Below, piece after piece: positions 1 through 6,447 of a stretch of DNA of 9,199 bases (positions are counted from its first letter, which is position 1; each line of letters begins with the position of its first letter). Under the pieces are notes generated by a model. That model was given only the letters and a program-made list of their open reading frames with translations, was not told where the DNA came from and made no database searches. Location: assembly GCA_005888955.1 (NCBI GenBank), contig VBCS01000100.1, positions 1 to 9,199 of the forward strand. The letters run 5' to 3'. This DNA comes from Betaproteobacteria bacterium (GTDB taxonomy: Bacteria > Pseudomonadota > Gammaproteobacteria > Burkholderiales > Casimicrobiaceae). Position numbers and translations under genes: made by a program.

Positions 1-709
1 CGAAGGCGCGAATGACGCGACCGAATCGCGCGATGAACCTTCGGTACTCGGCCGCAACGCCTTGCAGGTTCCAGCATTCCCTCGCGAACGCGCCAAGCGG
101 CTGCGCGCCCGCGACGTCGTGTGCAGTGAGAACGGCGATCCCACGTTCGGTGTGCAGCGCCTGGAGCGTCTCGGTCAGCGCCGCGGTATCGGCCGCGCCC
201 GAAGGGCGGACGAACAGCCACGGACCAAGCGCACCGAAGCCTTCCCATCCGAGCTCCTTGCGCAAATCGTTCCGAGCACGCTTGGCGATCGCCTTTGGCG
301 GTGCGACGACCACTTCCCAGCCGCCATCCCAACGCTCGGCTGGAGGCGCATAGATGCGCCGGTAGGCATGCTCGAAGCGGCGTGCGCCTTCGCGCGTCAA
401 GCGATACCGGCTGCGGCGCCCGTCCTGGCGGGCCGCGAGCCACCCTTCTTTGGCCAGGCGGTAGACACTGGTGCGCGTGAGCCGCTCGTTGATGTCGAAC
501 GGCGCGAGCAGTCGGATCAGGCCCGAAAGCCATACGCTGCCACCGTGCGGCGCGATGGTGTCGCCCCAGACGGTGACGATCAGGGACCTCGCCTTCGGCG
601 GCGCGGTGCTGAGCTCGGTGCGGATCCAGCGCGCAACACGCGGATCGGGGCCGGGGCGGGCGGCGTCCGTTCGCGGGGTCGAACGTGATACAGAATTTGC
701 CCTGACCAT
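1..709 (-). CDS. paaX: PaaX family transcriptional repressor of phenylacetate catabolism (3' end cut by window edge)
   Basis: The minus strand is open from an ATG at 709 to the window edge, giving 236 residues with no stop. PaaX proteins are about 300 residues, so roughly the last quarter is missing. Visible signatures are RSLIVTVWGD (41-50), the helix-turn-helix stretch ERLTRTSVYRL (75-85) followed by KEGW (87-90), the wing-like GRRSRYRLT (97-105), WDGGW (127-131) and ECWNL (211-215). In E. coli, PaaX represses the paa promoters and phenylacetyl-CoA lifts repression. Its divergent position next to paaA fits that role. ATG 709 is chosen because no other in-frame ATG or GTG lies between it and the conserved region; it has no clear Shine-Dalgarno sequence. 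The first 20 or so residues are rich in Arg and Pro and extend beyond the E. coli N-terminus. The family call is very secure; the exact start is less so. Confidence 0.93.
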   Translation of the reverse strand, partial: MVRANSVSRSTPRTDAARPGPDPRVARWIRTELSTAPPKARSLIVTVWGDTIAPHGGSVWLSGLIRLLAPFDINERLTRTSVYRLAKEGWLAARQDGRRSRYRLTREGARRFEHAYRRIYAPPAERWDGGWEVVVAPPKAIAKRARNDLRKELGWEGFGALGPWLFVRPSGAADTAALTETLQALHTERGIAVLTAHDVAGAQPLGAFARECWNLQGVAAEYRRFIARFGRVIRAF

Positions 710-723
710 GAAAAAAGTGTATC
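687..723. promoter_or_regulatory. Candidate PaaX operator: inverted repeat GATACA-N25-TGTATC
   Basis: GATACA at 687-692 and its exact reverse complement TGTATC at 718-723 lie 31 bases apart start to start, close to three helical turns. The flanks partly match too (AACGTGATACA against AAACGATACA read on the other strand). The left half-site lies inside paaX codons 6-8; the right one overlaps the proposed -10 of paaA. From memory, E. coli PaaX operators contain TGATTC-like half-sites, which the left arm loosely resembles. Position and symmetry are seen; binding by PaaX is inferred. Confidence 0.55.
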
Positions 724-725
724 GT
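697..725 (+). promoter_or_regulatory. Candidate sigma-70 promoter for the paaABCDE operon
   Basis: TTGCCC (697-702) and TATCGT (720-725) are each four of six matches to the -35 and -10 consensus, with an ideal 17-base spacer. Transcription would begin near 732, leaving a leader of about 40 bases before the paaA ATG at 771. The right operator arm (718-723) overlaps the -10, as expected for repression by steric block. Both boxes are weak, so this is a proposal. Confidence 0.4.
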
Positions 726-757
726 TTTTGCAGTGGCAGCGCCAGTCCCGGCGGCTT

Positions 758-764
758 AAGGAGG
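758..764 (+). promoter_or_regulatory. Strong ribosome binding site for paaA
   Basis: AAGGAGG sits six bases before ATG 771. It is close to a perfect anti-16S match and fixes the paaA start, ruling out the longer reading frame that runs upstream through the antisense of paaX. Confidence 0.85.
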
Positions 765-770
765 CCTTGG

Positions 771-1763
771 ATGTACGCACAGATGGTCGACACCGGAGCC
801 AACAAGCTCCGCGCGCTCGAGGACATGGGCCCCGAGGAGCGCGCGTTCCAGGAGCGGGTCGATGCCGATGTGAAGATCGAGCCCAAGGACTGGATGCCGG
901 AGGCGTACCGCAAGACGCTGATCCGGCAGATTTCGCAGCACGCGCATTCCGAGATCGTGGGCATGCTGCCGGAGGGCAACTGGATCACGCGCGCGCCAAG
1001 TCTGAAGCGCAAGGCGATCCTGATGGCCAAGGTCCAGGACGAGGCCGGCCACGGACTCTACCTGTACGCAGCGGCGGAGACGCTAGGAGTCTCGCGCGAT
1101 CAACTGGTCGCCGATCTGCACGCAGGCAAGGCCAAGTACTCGAGCATTTTCAATTATCCGACGCTGACCTGGGCGGACATCGGCGCGATCGGCTGGCTGG
1201 TCGACGGCGCGGCGATCATGAACCAGATTCCTCTCTGCCGCTGCTCGTTCGGACCCTACTCGCGCGCGATGATCCGCGTCTGCAAGGAAGAGAGCTTTCA
1301 CCAGCGGCAGGGCTTCGACATCATGATGACGCTTTGCCGCGGGAGCGCAGAGCAGAAGGCGATGGCGCAGGACGCGCTGAACCGCTGGTGGTGGCCGTCG
1401 TTGATGATGTTCGGTCCTCCCGATGCCGACTCCGTGCACAGCGCGCAATCGGCGCAATGGAAGATCAAGATTCTGTCCAACGACGAGCTGCGGCAGCGCT
1501 TCGTCGATCAGACCGTGCCGCAGGCGGATTATCTCGGCATCACCATGCCGGATCCCGAGCTCAAATGGAACGCCGAGCGCGGGCATTACGACTTCGGCCC
1601 GATCGATTGGGACGAGCTCTATAACGTGGTCAAGGGCAACGGGCCGTGCAATCGCGACCGGCTGCAGACGCGCGTCAAGGCGTGGGAAGAGGGCGCCTGG
1701 GTGCGCGAGGCGGCGCTCGCCTACGCGGAAAAACGCGCGGCCCGCGCGCAAAAGGCGGCGTAG
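771..1763 (+). CDS. paaA: Phenylacetyl-CoA 1,2-epoxidase, catalytic subunit PaaA
   Basis: This 330-residue protein is the ferritin-like di-iron subunit of the epoxidase that converts phenylacetyl-CoA to ring-1,2-epoxyphenylacetyl-CoA with O2 and electrons from PaaE. The expected ligand set is visible: E61 in HAHSEIVGM, E91 and H94 in QDEAGHG, D145 in WLVDGA, and E174 and H177 in EESFHQRQG. All are shifted by 19 residues from the E. coli positions as I recall them (E42, E72, H75 and so on), so the N-terminus is 19 residues longer than in E. coli. The start at 771 follows AAGGAGG. It is the first gene of the operon, 22 bases ahead of paaB. Length and motifs are those of an intact active enzyme. 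Confidence 0.97.
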   Translation: MYAQMVDTGANKLRALEDMGPEERAFQERVDADVKIEPKDWMPEAYRKTLIRQISQHAHSEIVGMLPEGNWITRAPSLKRKAILMAKVQDEAGHGLYLYAAAETLGVSRDQLVADLHAGKAKYSSIFNYPTLTWADIGAIGWLVDGAAIMNQIPLCRCSFGPYSRAMIRVCKEESFHQRQGFDIMMTLCRGSAEQKAMAQDALNRWWWPSLMMFGPPDADSVHSAQSAQWKIKILSNDELRQRFVDQTVPQADYLGITMPDPELKWNAERGHYDFGPIDWDELYNVVKGNGPCNRDRLQTRVKAWEEGAWVREAALAYAEKRAARAQKAA

Positions 1764-1785
1764 CAATCGAAAGGGAGCAGAAGCG

Positions 1786-2073
1786 ATGGAACGATCGGAG
1801 TGGCCATTGTGGGAAATCTTCATCCGCTCGCAGCATGGGCTGGCGCACAAGCACGTCGGCAGCCTGCACGCGCCGGACCCCGAAATGGCGATCAAGAATG
1901 CGCGCGACGTGTACACGCGGCGCAACGAAGGTGTGAGCATCTGGGCGGTCAGATCGGCCGACGTCACCGCGACTGCACCCGGTGAAAAGGGCCCGCTGTT
2001 CGAACCGGCGAACAGCAAGATCTACCGGCATCCGACCTTCTTCCCGATGCCCGACGAAGTGAAGCACATATGA
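1786..2073 (+). CDS. paaB: Phenylacetyl-CoA epoxidase subunit PaaB
   Basis: The product is 95 residues, the usual PaaB length. PaaB has no catalytic residues; in the known complexes it bridges PaaA-PaaC heterodimers into the larger active assembly. Recognisable segments are WPLWEIFIRSQHGLAHKHVG near the N-terminus, the central NARDVYTRRNEGVSIWAV, and the C-terminal YRHPTFFPMPDEVKHI. AAGGGAG at 1771-1777 lies eight bases before the ATG and supports this start. It sits 22 bases after paaA and is followed by an 82-base gap holding a hairpin repeat before paaC. Confidence 0.96.
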   Translation: MERSEWPLWEIFIRSQHGLAHKHVGSLHAPDPEMAIKNARDVYTRRNEGVSIWAVRSADVTATAPGEKGPLFEPANSKIYRHPTFFPMPDEVKHI

Positions 2074-2097
2074 CGCGGGATCGTACTCCTTATGCGG

Positions 2098-2132
2098 CGT
2101 CATCCCCGCGAAGGCGGGGAGCGGGAATGACG
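2098..2132. repeat. Dispersed-type palindromic repeat in the paaB-paaC gap
   Basis: CCCCGC (2104-2109), loop GAAG, then GCGGGG (2114-2119) forms a strong six-pair GC hairpin. An outer pair CGTCAT (2098-2103) and ATGACG (2127-2132) encloses it. The GTCATnCCCGCGAAGGCGGG pattern is a very common intergenic repeat in proteobacterial genomes (established knowledge; copy number here cannot be counted). It lies 25 bases after the paaB stop and 23 before the paaC ATG, so paaC keeps its own ribosome binding site, GGAGAG at 2144-2149. There is no T-tract, so it is not a classical terminator. Confidence 0.75.
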
Positions 2133-2155
2133 TCAATGCAATTGGAGAGCAATCA

Positions 2156-2926
2156 ATGACCGAAGACCGACGAGTATTCGACTATCTGCTGCGGCTTGCA
2201 GACAGCGACCTGGTCCTGGCGCAGCGCCTCGGCGAGTGGGTCGGGCACGGGCCGGTGCTGGAGGAGGATATCGCGCTGACCAATGTCGGGCTCGATCTTC
2301 TCGGCCAGGCGCGGCTGTGGTTCGCCTATGCGGGAGAGGTCGAAGCGCGCTTTGCCGAAGCCGGGCGCAGCGAAGACGCGCTCGCATTCCTGCGCGACAG
2401 TGGCGAGTTCCGCAATCTACTGCTGGTCGAGCAACCCAACGGCAACTACGCCGACACCATGGCCCGGCAGTTCTATTTCGACGTCTGGCATCAGCTGCTG
2501 CTCGTGAAGCTTGCGCACTCGCGCGACCCGCGGATCGCGGAGATCGCCGTGAAGGCAGAGAAGGAAGTCGTGTATCACGCCGAGCGCAGCGCCGATTGGA
2601 TCATTCGTCTCGGCGACGGCACCGACGAAAGCCATGCGCGCATCCAGGCGGCAATCGACGATCTGTGGATGTATACCGGCGAAATGTTCGATCCGGACGA
2701 GATCGACACGCCACTGGCCGAGGAAGGCATCGGCTGCGACCTTCGCGCGCTCGAGCCGGCGTGGCGCGAGGCGGTCGGAAGTGTCCTCGATGAAGCGACG
2801 CTTACTCTCCCAGGCGGGACGTGGATGCAGCGCGGCGGCAAGAAGGGCGTCCATACCGAGCACCTTGGCCACATGCTCGCCACGATGCAGTGGTTGCCGA
2901 GGACCTACCGCGGCGCAGAGTGGTGA
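2156..2926 (+). CDS. paaC: Phenylacetyl-CoA epoxidase structural subunit PaaC
   Basis: This 256-residue protein matches PaaC, the second ferritin-like subunit, which pairs with PaaA and stabilises it but has lost the full di-iron site. Recognisable blocks are YLLRLADSDLVLAQRLGEW, the helix EEDIALTNVGLDLLGQAR, the NYADTMARQFYFD stretch, KEVVYHAERSADWIIRLGDG, and a C-terminal GKKGVHTEHLGHMLATMQW. GGAGAG at 2144-2149, six bases before the ATG, sets the start. Length is close to that of E. coli PaaC (about 248). The stop overlaps or nearly touches paaD, pointing to translational coupling. I see no truncation or unusual residue. Confidence 0.96.
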   Translation: MTEDRRVFDYLLRLADSDLVLAQRLGEWVGHGPVLEEDIALTNVGLDLLGQARLWFAYAGEVEARFAEAGRSEDALAFLRDSGEFRNLLLVEQPNGNYADTMARQFYFDVWHQLLLVKLAHSRDPRIAEIAVKAEKEVVYHAERSADWIIRLGDGTDESHARIQAAIDDLWMYTGEMFDPDEIDTPLAEEGIGCDLRALEPAWREAVGSVLDEATLTLPGGTWMQRGGKKGVHTEHLGHMLATMQWLPRTYRGAEW

Positions 2927-2928
2927 GC

Positions 2929-3474
2929 ATGTTCGAGCCGCTATCGACCGCGCAGCGCGCGCGCTCGGATTCCCTCGACGCCGTCCGGCGTGTTCTCGCA
3001 ACGATTCCGGATCCGGAGATTCCGGTAATCTCGATCGTCGACTTGGGGATTGTGCGCGGTGTCGAATGGGAGGGCGACGCGCCGCTGATCACGGTCACGC
3101 CGACGTATTCCGGATGTCCGGCAACCGACGTGATCATGGCCGACATCGGTCGCGCGCTGACCGAAGCGGGATTCGCGAAGCACCGGGTCGAAATCCGGCT
3201 CGCGCCGGCCTGGACGACCGACTGGATCACCGCGGGGGCCCGAGCGCGCCTGGCCGGGTTCGGGATCGCGCCGCCGGGAGCAGGCGCGGTCGCGACCGCG
3301 CGCGTCATCGATACGAGCGCGCTCCACCGCCGCGTTGTGCGCGCTCCCGTGCGGTGCCCGCGTTGCGGCTCGGCGCACACACGCGAGCTGTCGCGCTTCG
3401 GCTCGACGCCGTGCAAGGCGCAGCACCGCTGCGAGGACTGCCTGGAACCGTTCGACTACTTCAAGCCGCATTGA
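2929..3474 (+). CDS. paaD: PaaD, Fe-S assembly factor for the epoxidase system (MIP18/DUF59 family)
   Basis: The product is 181 residues with an N-terminal MIP18/DUF59 domain: DPEIPVISIVDLG (28-40) and the conserved SGCP with C63. The C-terminus carries a zinc-ribbon-like cysteine set: C143 and C146 in CPRCGS, then C162, C168 and C171 in CKAQHRCEDC. PaaD proteins are needed for epoxidase activity in vivo, probably by helping build the Fe-S cluster of PaaE, but are not part of the purified complex. The start is uncertain: ATG 2929 is used, but GTG at 2923 is in frame and would overlap the paaC stop as GTGA, adding two residues. paaE follows after seven bases. Confidence 0.94.
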   Translation: MFEPLSTAQRARSDSLDAVRRVLATIPDPEIPVISIVDLGIVRGVEWEGDAPLITVTPTYSGCPATDVIMADIGRALTEAGFAKHRVEIRLAPAWTTDWITAGARARLAGFGIAPPGAGAVATARVIDTSALHRRVVRAPVRCPRCGSAHTRELSRFGSTPCKAQHRCEDCLEPFDYFKPH

Positions 3475-3488
3475 GCACTCATTGAGCA
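3469..3488 (+). repeat. Short direct repeat at the paaD-paaE junction
   Basis: CATTGAGCA occurs at 3469-3477 and again at 3480-3488, two bases apart. The first copy contains the paaD stop TGA; the second contains the proposed TTG start of paaE. It may be chance or a small tandem duplication. It matters because it defines the sequence context of a start with no obvious Shine-Dalgarno. Confidence 0.7.
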
Positions 3489-4558
3489 AGTTCCATCCGC
3501 TCAAGGTCGCCAACGTCGCCCGCGAAACGCGCGACGCGGTCGCGCTCACATTCGAGGTGCCGCCCGCGCTCAAGGAGGCTTTTAATTTCGTGCAGGGCCA
3601 GCATCTGACGCTGCGCGCCGACATCGCGGGCGAGGATTTGCGCCGCTCGTACTCGATCTGTTCCGCCGTGCAAGACGAATCGCTGCGCATCGCCGTGAAG
3701 AAGGCCCCCGGAGGGACGTTCTCGAATTGGGTCAACGACCAGGTCAAAGCCGGTCATACGATCGAGGTCATGCCGCCGATGGGGCATTTCAACGTGGCCC
3801 TCGATCCGCGTCATCGCAAGCATTACCTCGGCTTTGCGGCGGGGAGCGGTATTACACCGGTGCTGTCGATCATCAAGACGACGCTGCTCGCCGAGCCGAA
3901 GAGCCGCTTCACGCTTTTCTACGGTAACCGCTCGTCCTCCGCGGTGATCTTCAAGGAGGAGCTAGCCGATCTCAAGGACCGTTACCTCGATCGCTTCAAC
4001 CTGATCTACGTCATGAGCCGGGAGCCGCAGGACATCGCTCTTCTCAACGGCCGTATCGATCAGCAGAAAACCGATGCGCTGCTTGCGCACTGGGTCGATT
4101 TGGCCGACATCGACACCGCCTTCGTCTGCGGTCCGGATGGCATGATGCAGGCGGTGTCGAAGTCGCTGCAGACGCACGGATTCCCGAAGTCGCAGATCAA
4201 GATCGAGCTCTTTGCGGCGAGCATCCCGAAGCACGAGCACAAGGCGCAGGCCGCGCCCGAGCCGGGCCACGCCGAGTGCGCGGTAACGGCGATCATCGAC
4301 GGTGCGGCGCGCGAGTTCACGCTGGAAAAAACCAAGGAGAACATCATCGATGCGGCGATCAGGCAGGGAATCGAATTGCCGTACTCGTGCAAGGGTGGCG
4401 TGTGCTCGACCTGCCGCGCCAAGCTCATCGAGGGCGAAGTCGACATGGACGTCAATTTCGCGCTCGAGGACTATGAAGTGGCGCGGGGCTTCGTCCTGTG
4501 CTGCCAGAGCTATCCGGTGACAGACCGCGTGGTCGTCGATTTCGACCAGACAGGCTGA
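3482..4558 (+). CDS. paaE: Phenylacetyl-CoA epoxidase reductase PaaE (FAD and 2Fe-2S)
   Basis: This 358-residue protein passes electrons from NAD(P)H through FAD and a plant-type 2Fe-2S cluster to PaaA. Domains in order: FAD-binding barrel with QGQHLTL (38-44) and RSYSIC (55-60); nucleotide-binding domain with AAGSGITPV (119-127) and CGPDGMM (216-222); C-terminal ferredoxin with C303, C308, C311 and C341 in a CX4CX2C...C pattern, followed by ALEDYEVARG. Family members begin SKFHPLKV or close to it. The only in-frame start giving this is TTG 3482, seven bases after the paaD stop; the frame is open further upstream, but that part is shadow of paaD. No good Shine-Dalgarno is visible, so it probably depends on translation of paaD. 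Length matches the family. Confidence 0.95.
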   Translation: MSKFHPLKVANVARETRDAVALTFEVPPALKEAFNFVQGQHLTLRADIAGEDLRRSYSICSAVQDESLRIAVKKAPGGTFSNWVNDQVKAGHTIEVMPPMGHFNVALDPRHRKHYLGFAAGSGITPVLSIIKTTLLAEPKSRFTLFYGNRSSSAVIFKEELADLKDRYLDRFNLIYVMSREPQDIALLNGRIDQQKTDALLAHWVDLADIDTAFVCGPDGMMQAVSKSLQTHGFPKSQIKIELFAASIPKHEHKAQAAPEPGHAECAVTAIIDGAAREFTLEKTKENIIDAAIRQGIELPYSCKGGVCSTCRAKLIEGEVDMDVNFALEDYEVARGFVLCCQSYPVTDRVVVDFDQTG

Positions 4559-4574
4559 TGCTAGACTACTGCGC

Positions 4575-4678
4575 GACCCGTCTGCTTCGTTGCGCTCAGT
4601 TGCCCAATGAGGCTCGCCGCTCGCCGTACTATGATGTACTGTCTCGCGGCTCGCTCCGCGTCGCCTCGCATACGGGTC
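4575..4678. repeat. Imperfect long inverted repeat in the paaE-paaN spacer
   Basis: Outer arms GACCCGT (4575-4581) and ACGGGTC (4672-4678) are exact reverse complements. Inside, GAGGC (4609-4613) pairs with GCCTC (4663-4667), and GCCGC (4616-4620) with GCGGC (4646-4650). The apex holds two GTACT copies (4626-4630 and 4636-4640). Nested arms in consistent order suggest a cruciform or branched RNA rather than chance. It looks like a dispersed intergenic element, but I cannot count other copies. Confidence 0.5.
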
Positions 4679-4725
4679 TGCTCGCTACGTCTATCATCAA
4701 CCTGTCGGCGCTCGCGTAGCGAATA

Positions 4726-4740
4726 GCCTCAAACCGAGGC
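4726..4740 (+). other. Small hairpin just upstream of paaN
   Basis: GCCTC (4726-4730), loop AAACC, GAGGC (4736-4740) makes a five-pair hairpin ending eight bases before the paaN Shine-Dalgarno at 4749-4755. It could modulate paaN translation, or be incidental in GC-rich sequence. Confidence 0.35.
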
Positions 4741-4760
4741 ACCGAGAATGAGGGGTTCCC

Positions 4761-6425
4761 GTGTCCTATCCGTTGTTTGAACGGCATCAAGCTTTGCTCG
4801 ATCAGGCTTTGCGGGCCATCGCCGAGCGCGGCTACTGGAGCGCGTTTCCCGAATCGCCGAGCCCGAAGGTCTATGGCGAAGGCGCGGCCGAGGCCGGCAA
4901 GGCCGCGTTCGAAGGGCTGCAGAACAAGCCGTTTCCGCTGACGCTTCCCGGCGCCGAGGGCAGCATCGGCGCGGAGCGCTCCCCCTACGGCTTTCCGCTG
5001 GGCATTACCTATCCCAAGGTCGGTCTCGACGCCCTCTTCGCCGCCATCGCGAAGGCGGAGCCCGCGTGGCGCAAGGCCGGGCCCGAAGCCTGGGTCGGCG
5101 TGTCGCTGGAGATCCTGGCGCGCATCAACAAGCGCAGCTTCGAGATCGCACACGCGGTCATGCACACGACGGGGCAGGCTTTCGTCATGGCGTTTCAGGC
5201 CGCGGGCCCGCACGCGCAGGACCGCGGGCTGGAGGCGGTGACCTACGCGTGGGAGGAGATGCGGCGCGTGCCCGCCAAGGCGTACTGGGAGAAGCCGCAA
5301 GGCAAGAACGAGCCGCTCAAGATGGAGAAACACTATCGCATCGTTCCGCGTGGCGTGGCTCTGGTGATCGGCTGCAATACATTTCCGACCTGGAACGGCT
5401 ATCCGGGAATGTTCGCGAGTCTCGCCACGGGCAATGCCGTCGTGGTCAAGCCGCATCCGAATGCGATCCTGCCTCTTGCCATCAGCGTGCAGATCGCGCG
5501 CGAAGTGCTCGCCGAGGCCGGCTTCGATCCGAATATCGTGACGCTGGTTGCGCACGCCGCCGGCGACGATACCGCGCAAAAGCTCGCGCTGCGGCCGGAG
5601 GTCAGGCTGATCGACTTCACCGGGAGCAGTGCCAACGGCGAGTGGCTGGAGCAGAACGCGCGCCAGGCGCAGGTGTACACGGAAAAGGCCGGCGTCAACC
5701 AAATCGTCGTCGATTCGGCCGACGACATCAAGAGTGTCGCGCGCAACGTGGCGTTCTCGCTTGCGTTGTACACCGGGCAGATGTGCACGGCGCCGCAGAA
5801 CATCTATGTGCCGCGCGGCGGCATCGACACCGCCGCGGGGCACCTGTCGTTCGACCAGGTAGCGCAGGCGCTCACCGAGTCCGTGCAGAAGCTTCTCGGC
5901 GATCCGGCGCGCGCGGTGGAGATCCTGGGTGCGGTGGTCAATGACGGCGTCGCGCAGCGCATCGATGCGGCGCGCGCGCTCGGACCCGTTCTCCTCGACA
6001 GCCAGGCCGTCGTCCACCCGCAATTCAAGGACGCGCGAGTGCGCACACCGCTTATCGTCAAGCTCGACGCCAAGGACGATGCGAAGTACCTCAAGGAATG
6101 GTTCGGACCGATCGCCTTCGTCATCGCCACCGATGGAACGGGCGAGAGCCTCGAGATCGCACGGCGCGCGGCGGTTGAGCACGGGGCGCTCACGTTATCG
6201 CTGTATTCGACGAGCCCTGCGGTGATCGATGAGGCGGTCGCCGCTGCCGAGGACGCCGGTGTTGCGCTGTCGATCAACCTGACCGGTGGCGTGTTCGTCA
6301 ACCAGTCTGCGGCGTTCTCCGACTATCACGGCACCGGCGCCAATCCGGCGGCGAACGCCGCGCTCACCGACGCGGCGTTTGTTGCCAGCCGGTTCCGCGT
6401 CGTGCAGCATCGGATGCACGTGTAA
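4761..6425 (+). CDS. paaN: PaaN, phenylacetate-pathway aldehyde dehydrogenase (oxepin-CoA semialdehyde dehydrogenase type)
   Basis: This 554-residue protein is an aldehyde dehydrogenase of the PaaN type. It should oxidise the ring-opened 3-oxo-5,6-dehydrosuberyl-CoA semialdehyde with NAD(P)+. Catalytic landmarks are C342 in GQMCTAPQN and the general base E308 in YTEKAGVNQ. Cofactor-domain signs are N206 in GCNTFPTWNG, K230 in VVVKPHPN and FTGSS (286-290). E. coli PaaZ is about 680 residues because a MaoC-like hydratase domain is fused to its C-terminus. This protein ends with the dehydrogenase fold (RFRVVQHRMHV), so the ring-opening hydrolase is absent. The GTG start is supported by TGAGGGG five bases upstream. 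paaG follows after 22 bases. Function in the pathway is secure by context; the exact substrate is by family. Confidence 0.92.
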   Translation: MSYPLFERHQALLDQALRAIAERGYWSAFPESPSPKVYGEGAAEAGKAAFEGLQNKPFPLTLPGAEGSIGAERSPYGFPLGITYPKVGLDALFAAIAKAEPAWRKAGPEAWVGVSLEILARINKRSFEIAHAVMHTTGQAFVMAFQAAGPHAQDRGLEAVTYAWEEMRRVPAKAYWEKPQGKNEPLKMEKHYRIVPRGVALVIGCNTFPTWNGYPGMFASLATGNAVVVKPHPNAILPLAISVQIAREVLAEAGFDPNIVTLVAHAAGDDTAQKLALRPEVRLIDFTGSSANGEWLEQNARQAQVYTEKAGVNQIVVDSADDIKSVARNVAFSLALYTGQMCTAPQNIYVPRGGIDTAAGHLSFDQVAQALTESVQKLLGDPARAVEILGAVVNDGVAQRIDAARALGPVLLDSQAVVHPQFKDARVRTPLIVKLDAKDDAKYLKEWFGPIAFVIATDGTGESLEIARRAAVEHGALTLSLYSTSPAVIDEAVAAAEDAGVALSINLTGGVFVNQSAAFSDYHGTGANPAANAALTDAAFVASRFRVVQHRMHV

Positions 6426-6447
6426 CTTCGGGATCGAGGGGCTGGTG

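Larger units (their letters stand above)
4559..4760. other. Structured 202-base spacer between paaE and paaN
   Basis: No credible gene lies here. The stretch is rich in CGCTCG-type words and inverted repeats (see the two entries inside it). The last bases hold the paaN ribosome binding site, TGAGGGG at 4749-4755, five bases before GTG 4761. TATGAT at 4630-4635 resembles a -10 but lacks a -35 at proper spacing, so I do not call a promoter. The spacer could hold an attenuating structure, a weak promoter or a mobile-type repeat; the sequence alone does not decide. Confidence 0.6.

Noticed and set aside
62..688. A 208-codon plus-strand frame opposite paaX
   Set aside because: The minus strand encodes a clear PaaX with ordered family motifs, so this is its complement.
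471..770. In-frame upstream extension of paaA through the paaX antisense
   Set aside because: The added 100 residues have no paaA homology, and AAGGAGG six bases before ATG 771 fixes the start.
1083..2018. A 311-codon minus-strand open frame opposite paaA and paaB
   Set aside because: It is fully covered by two well-supported genes and has no recognisable domain.
4575..4690. Possible CRISPR-like or riboswitch element in the spacer
   Set aside because: There are no regularly spaced identical repeats, and no known riboswitch core that I can recognise; the palindromic design fits an intergenic repeat better.
4498..4719. A 73-codon frame spanning the end of paaE and the spacer, including a short peptide that could start at 4559
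   Set aside because: There is no ribosome binding site or family resemblance. The frame is a translation of the structured repeat, a common source of false small proteins.
4629..6182. A 517-codon open frame antisense to paaN
   Set aside because: It lies opposite a confidently identified dehydrogenase, its composition is Arg/His/Leu-rich as expected of GC-rich antisense frames, and it shows no family motif or ribosome binding site.
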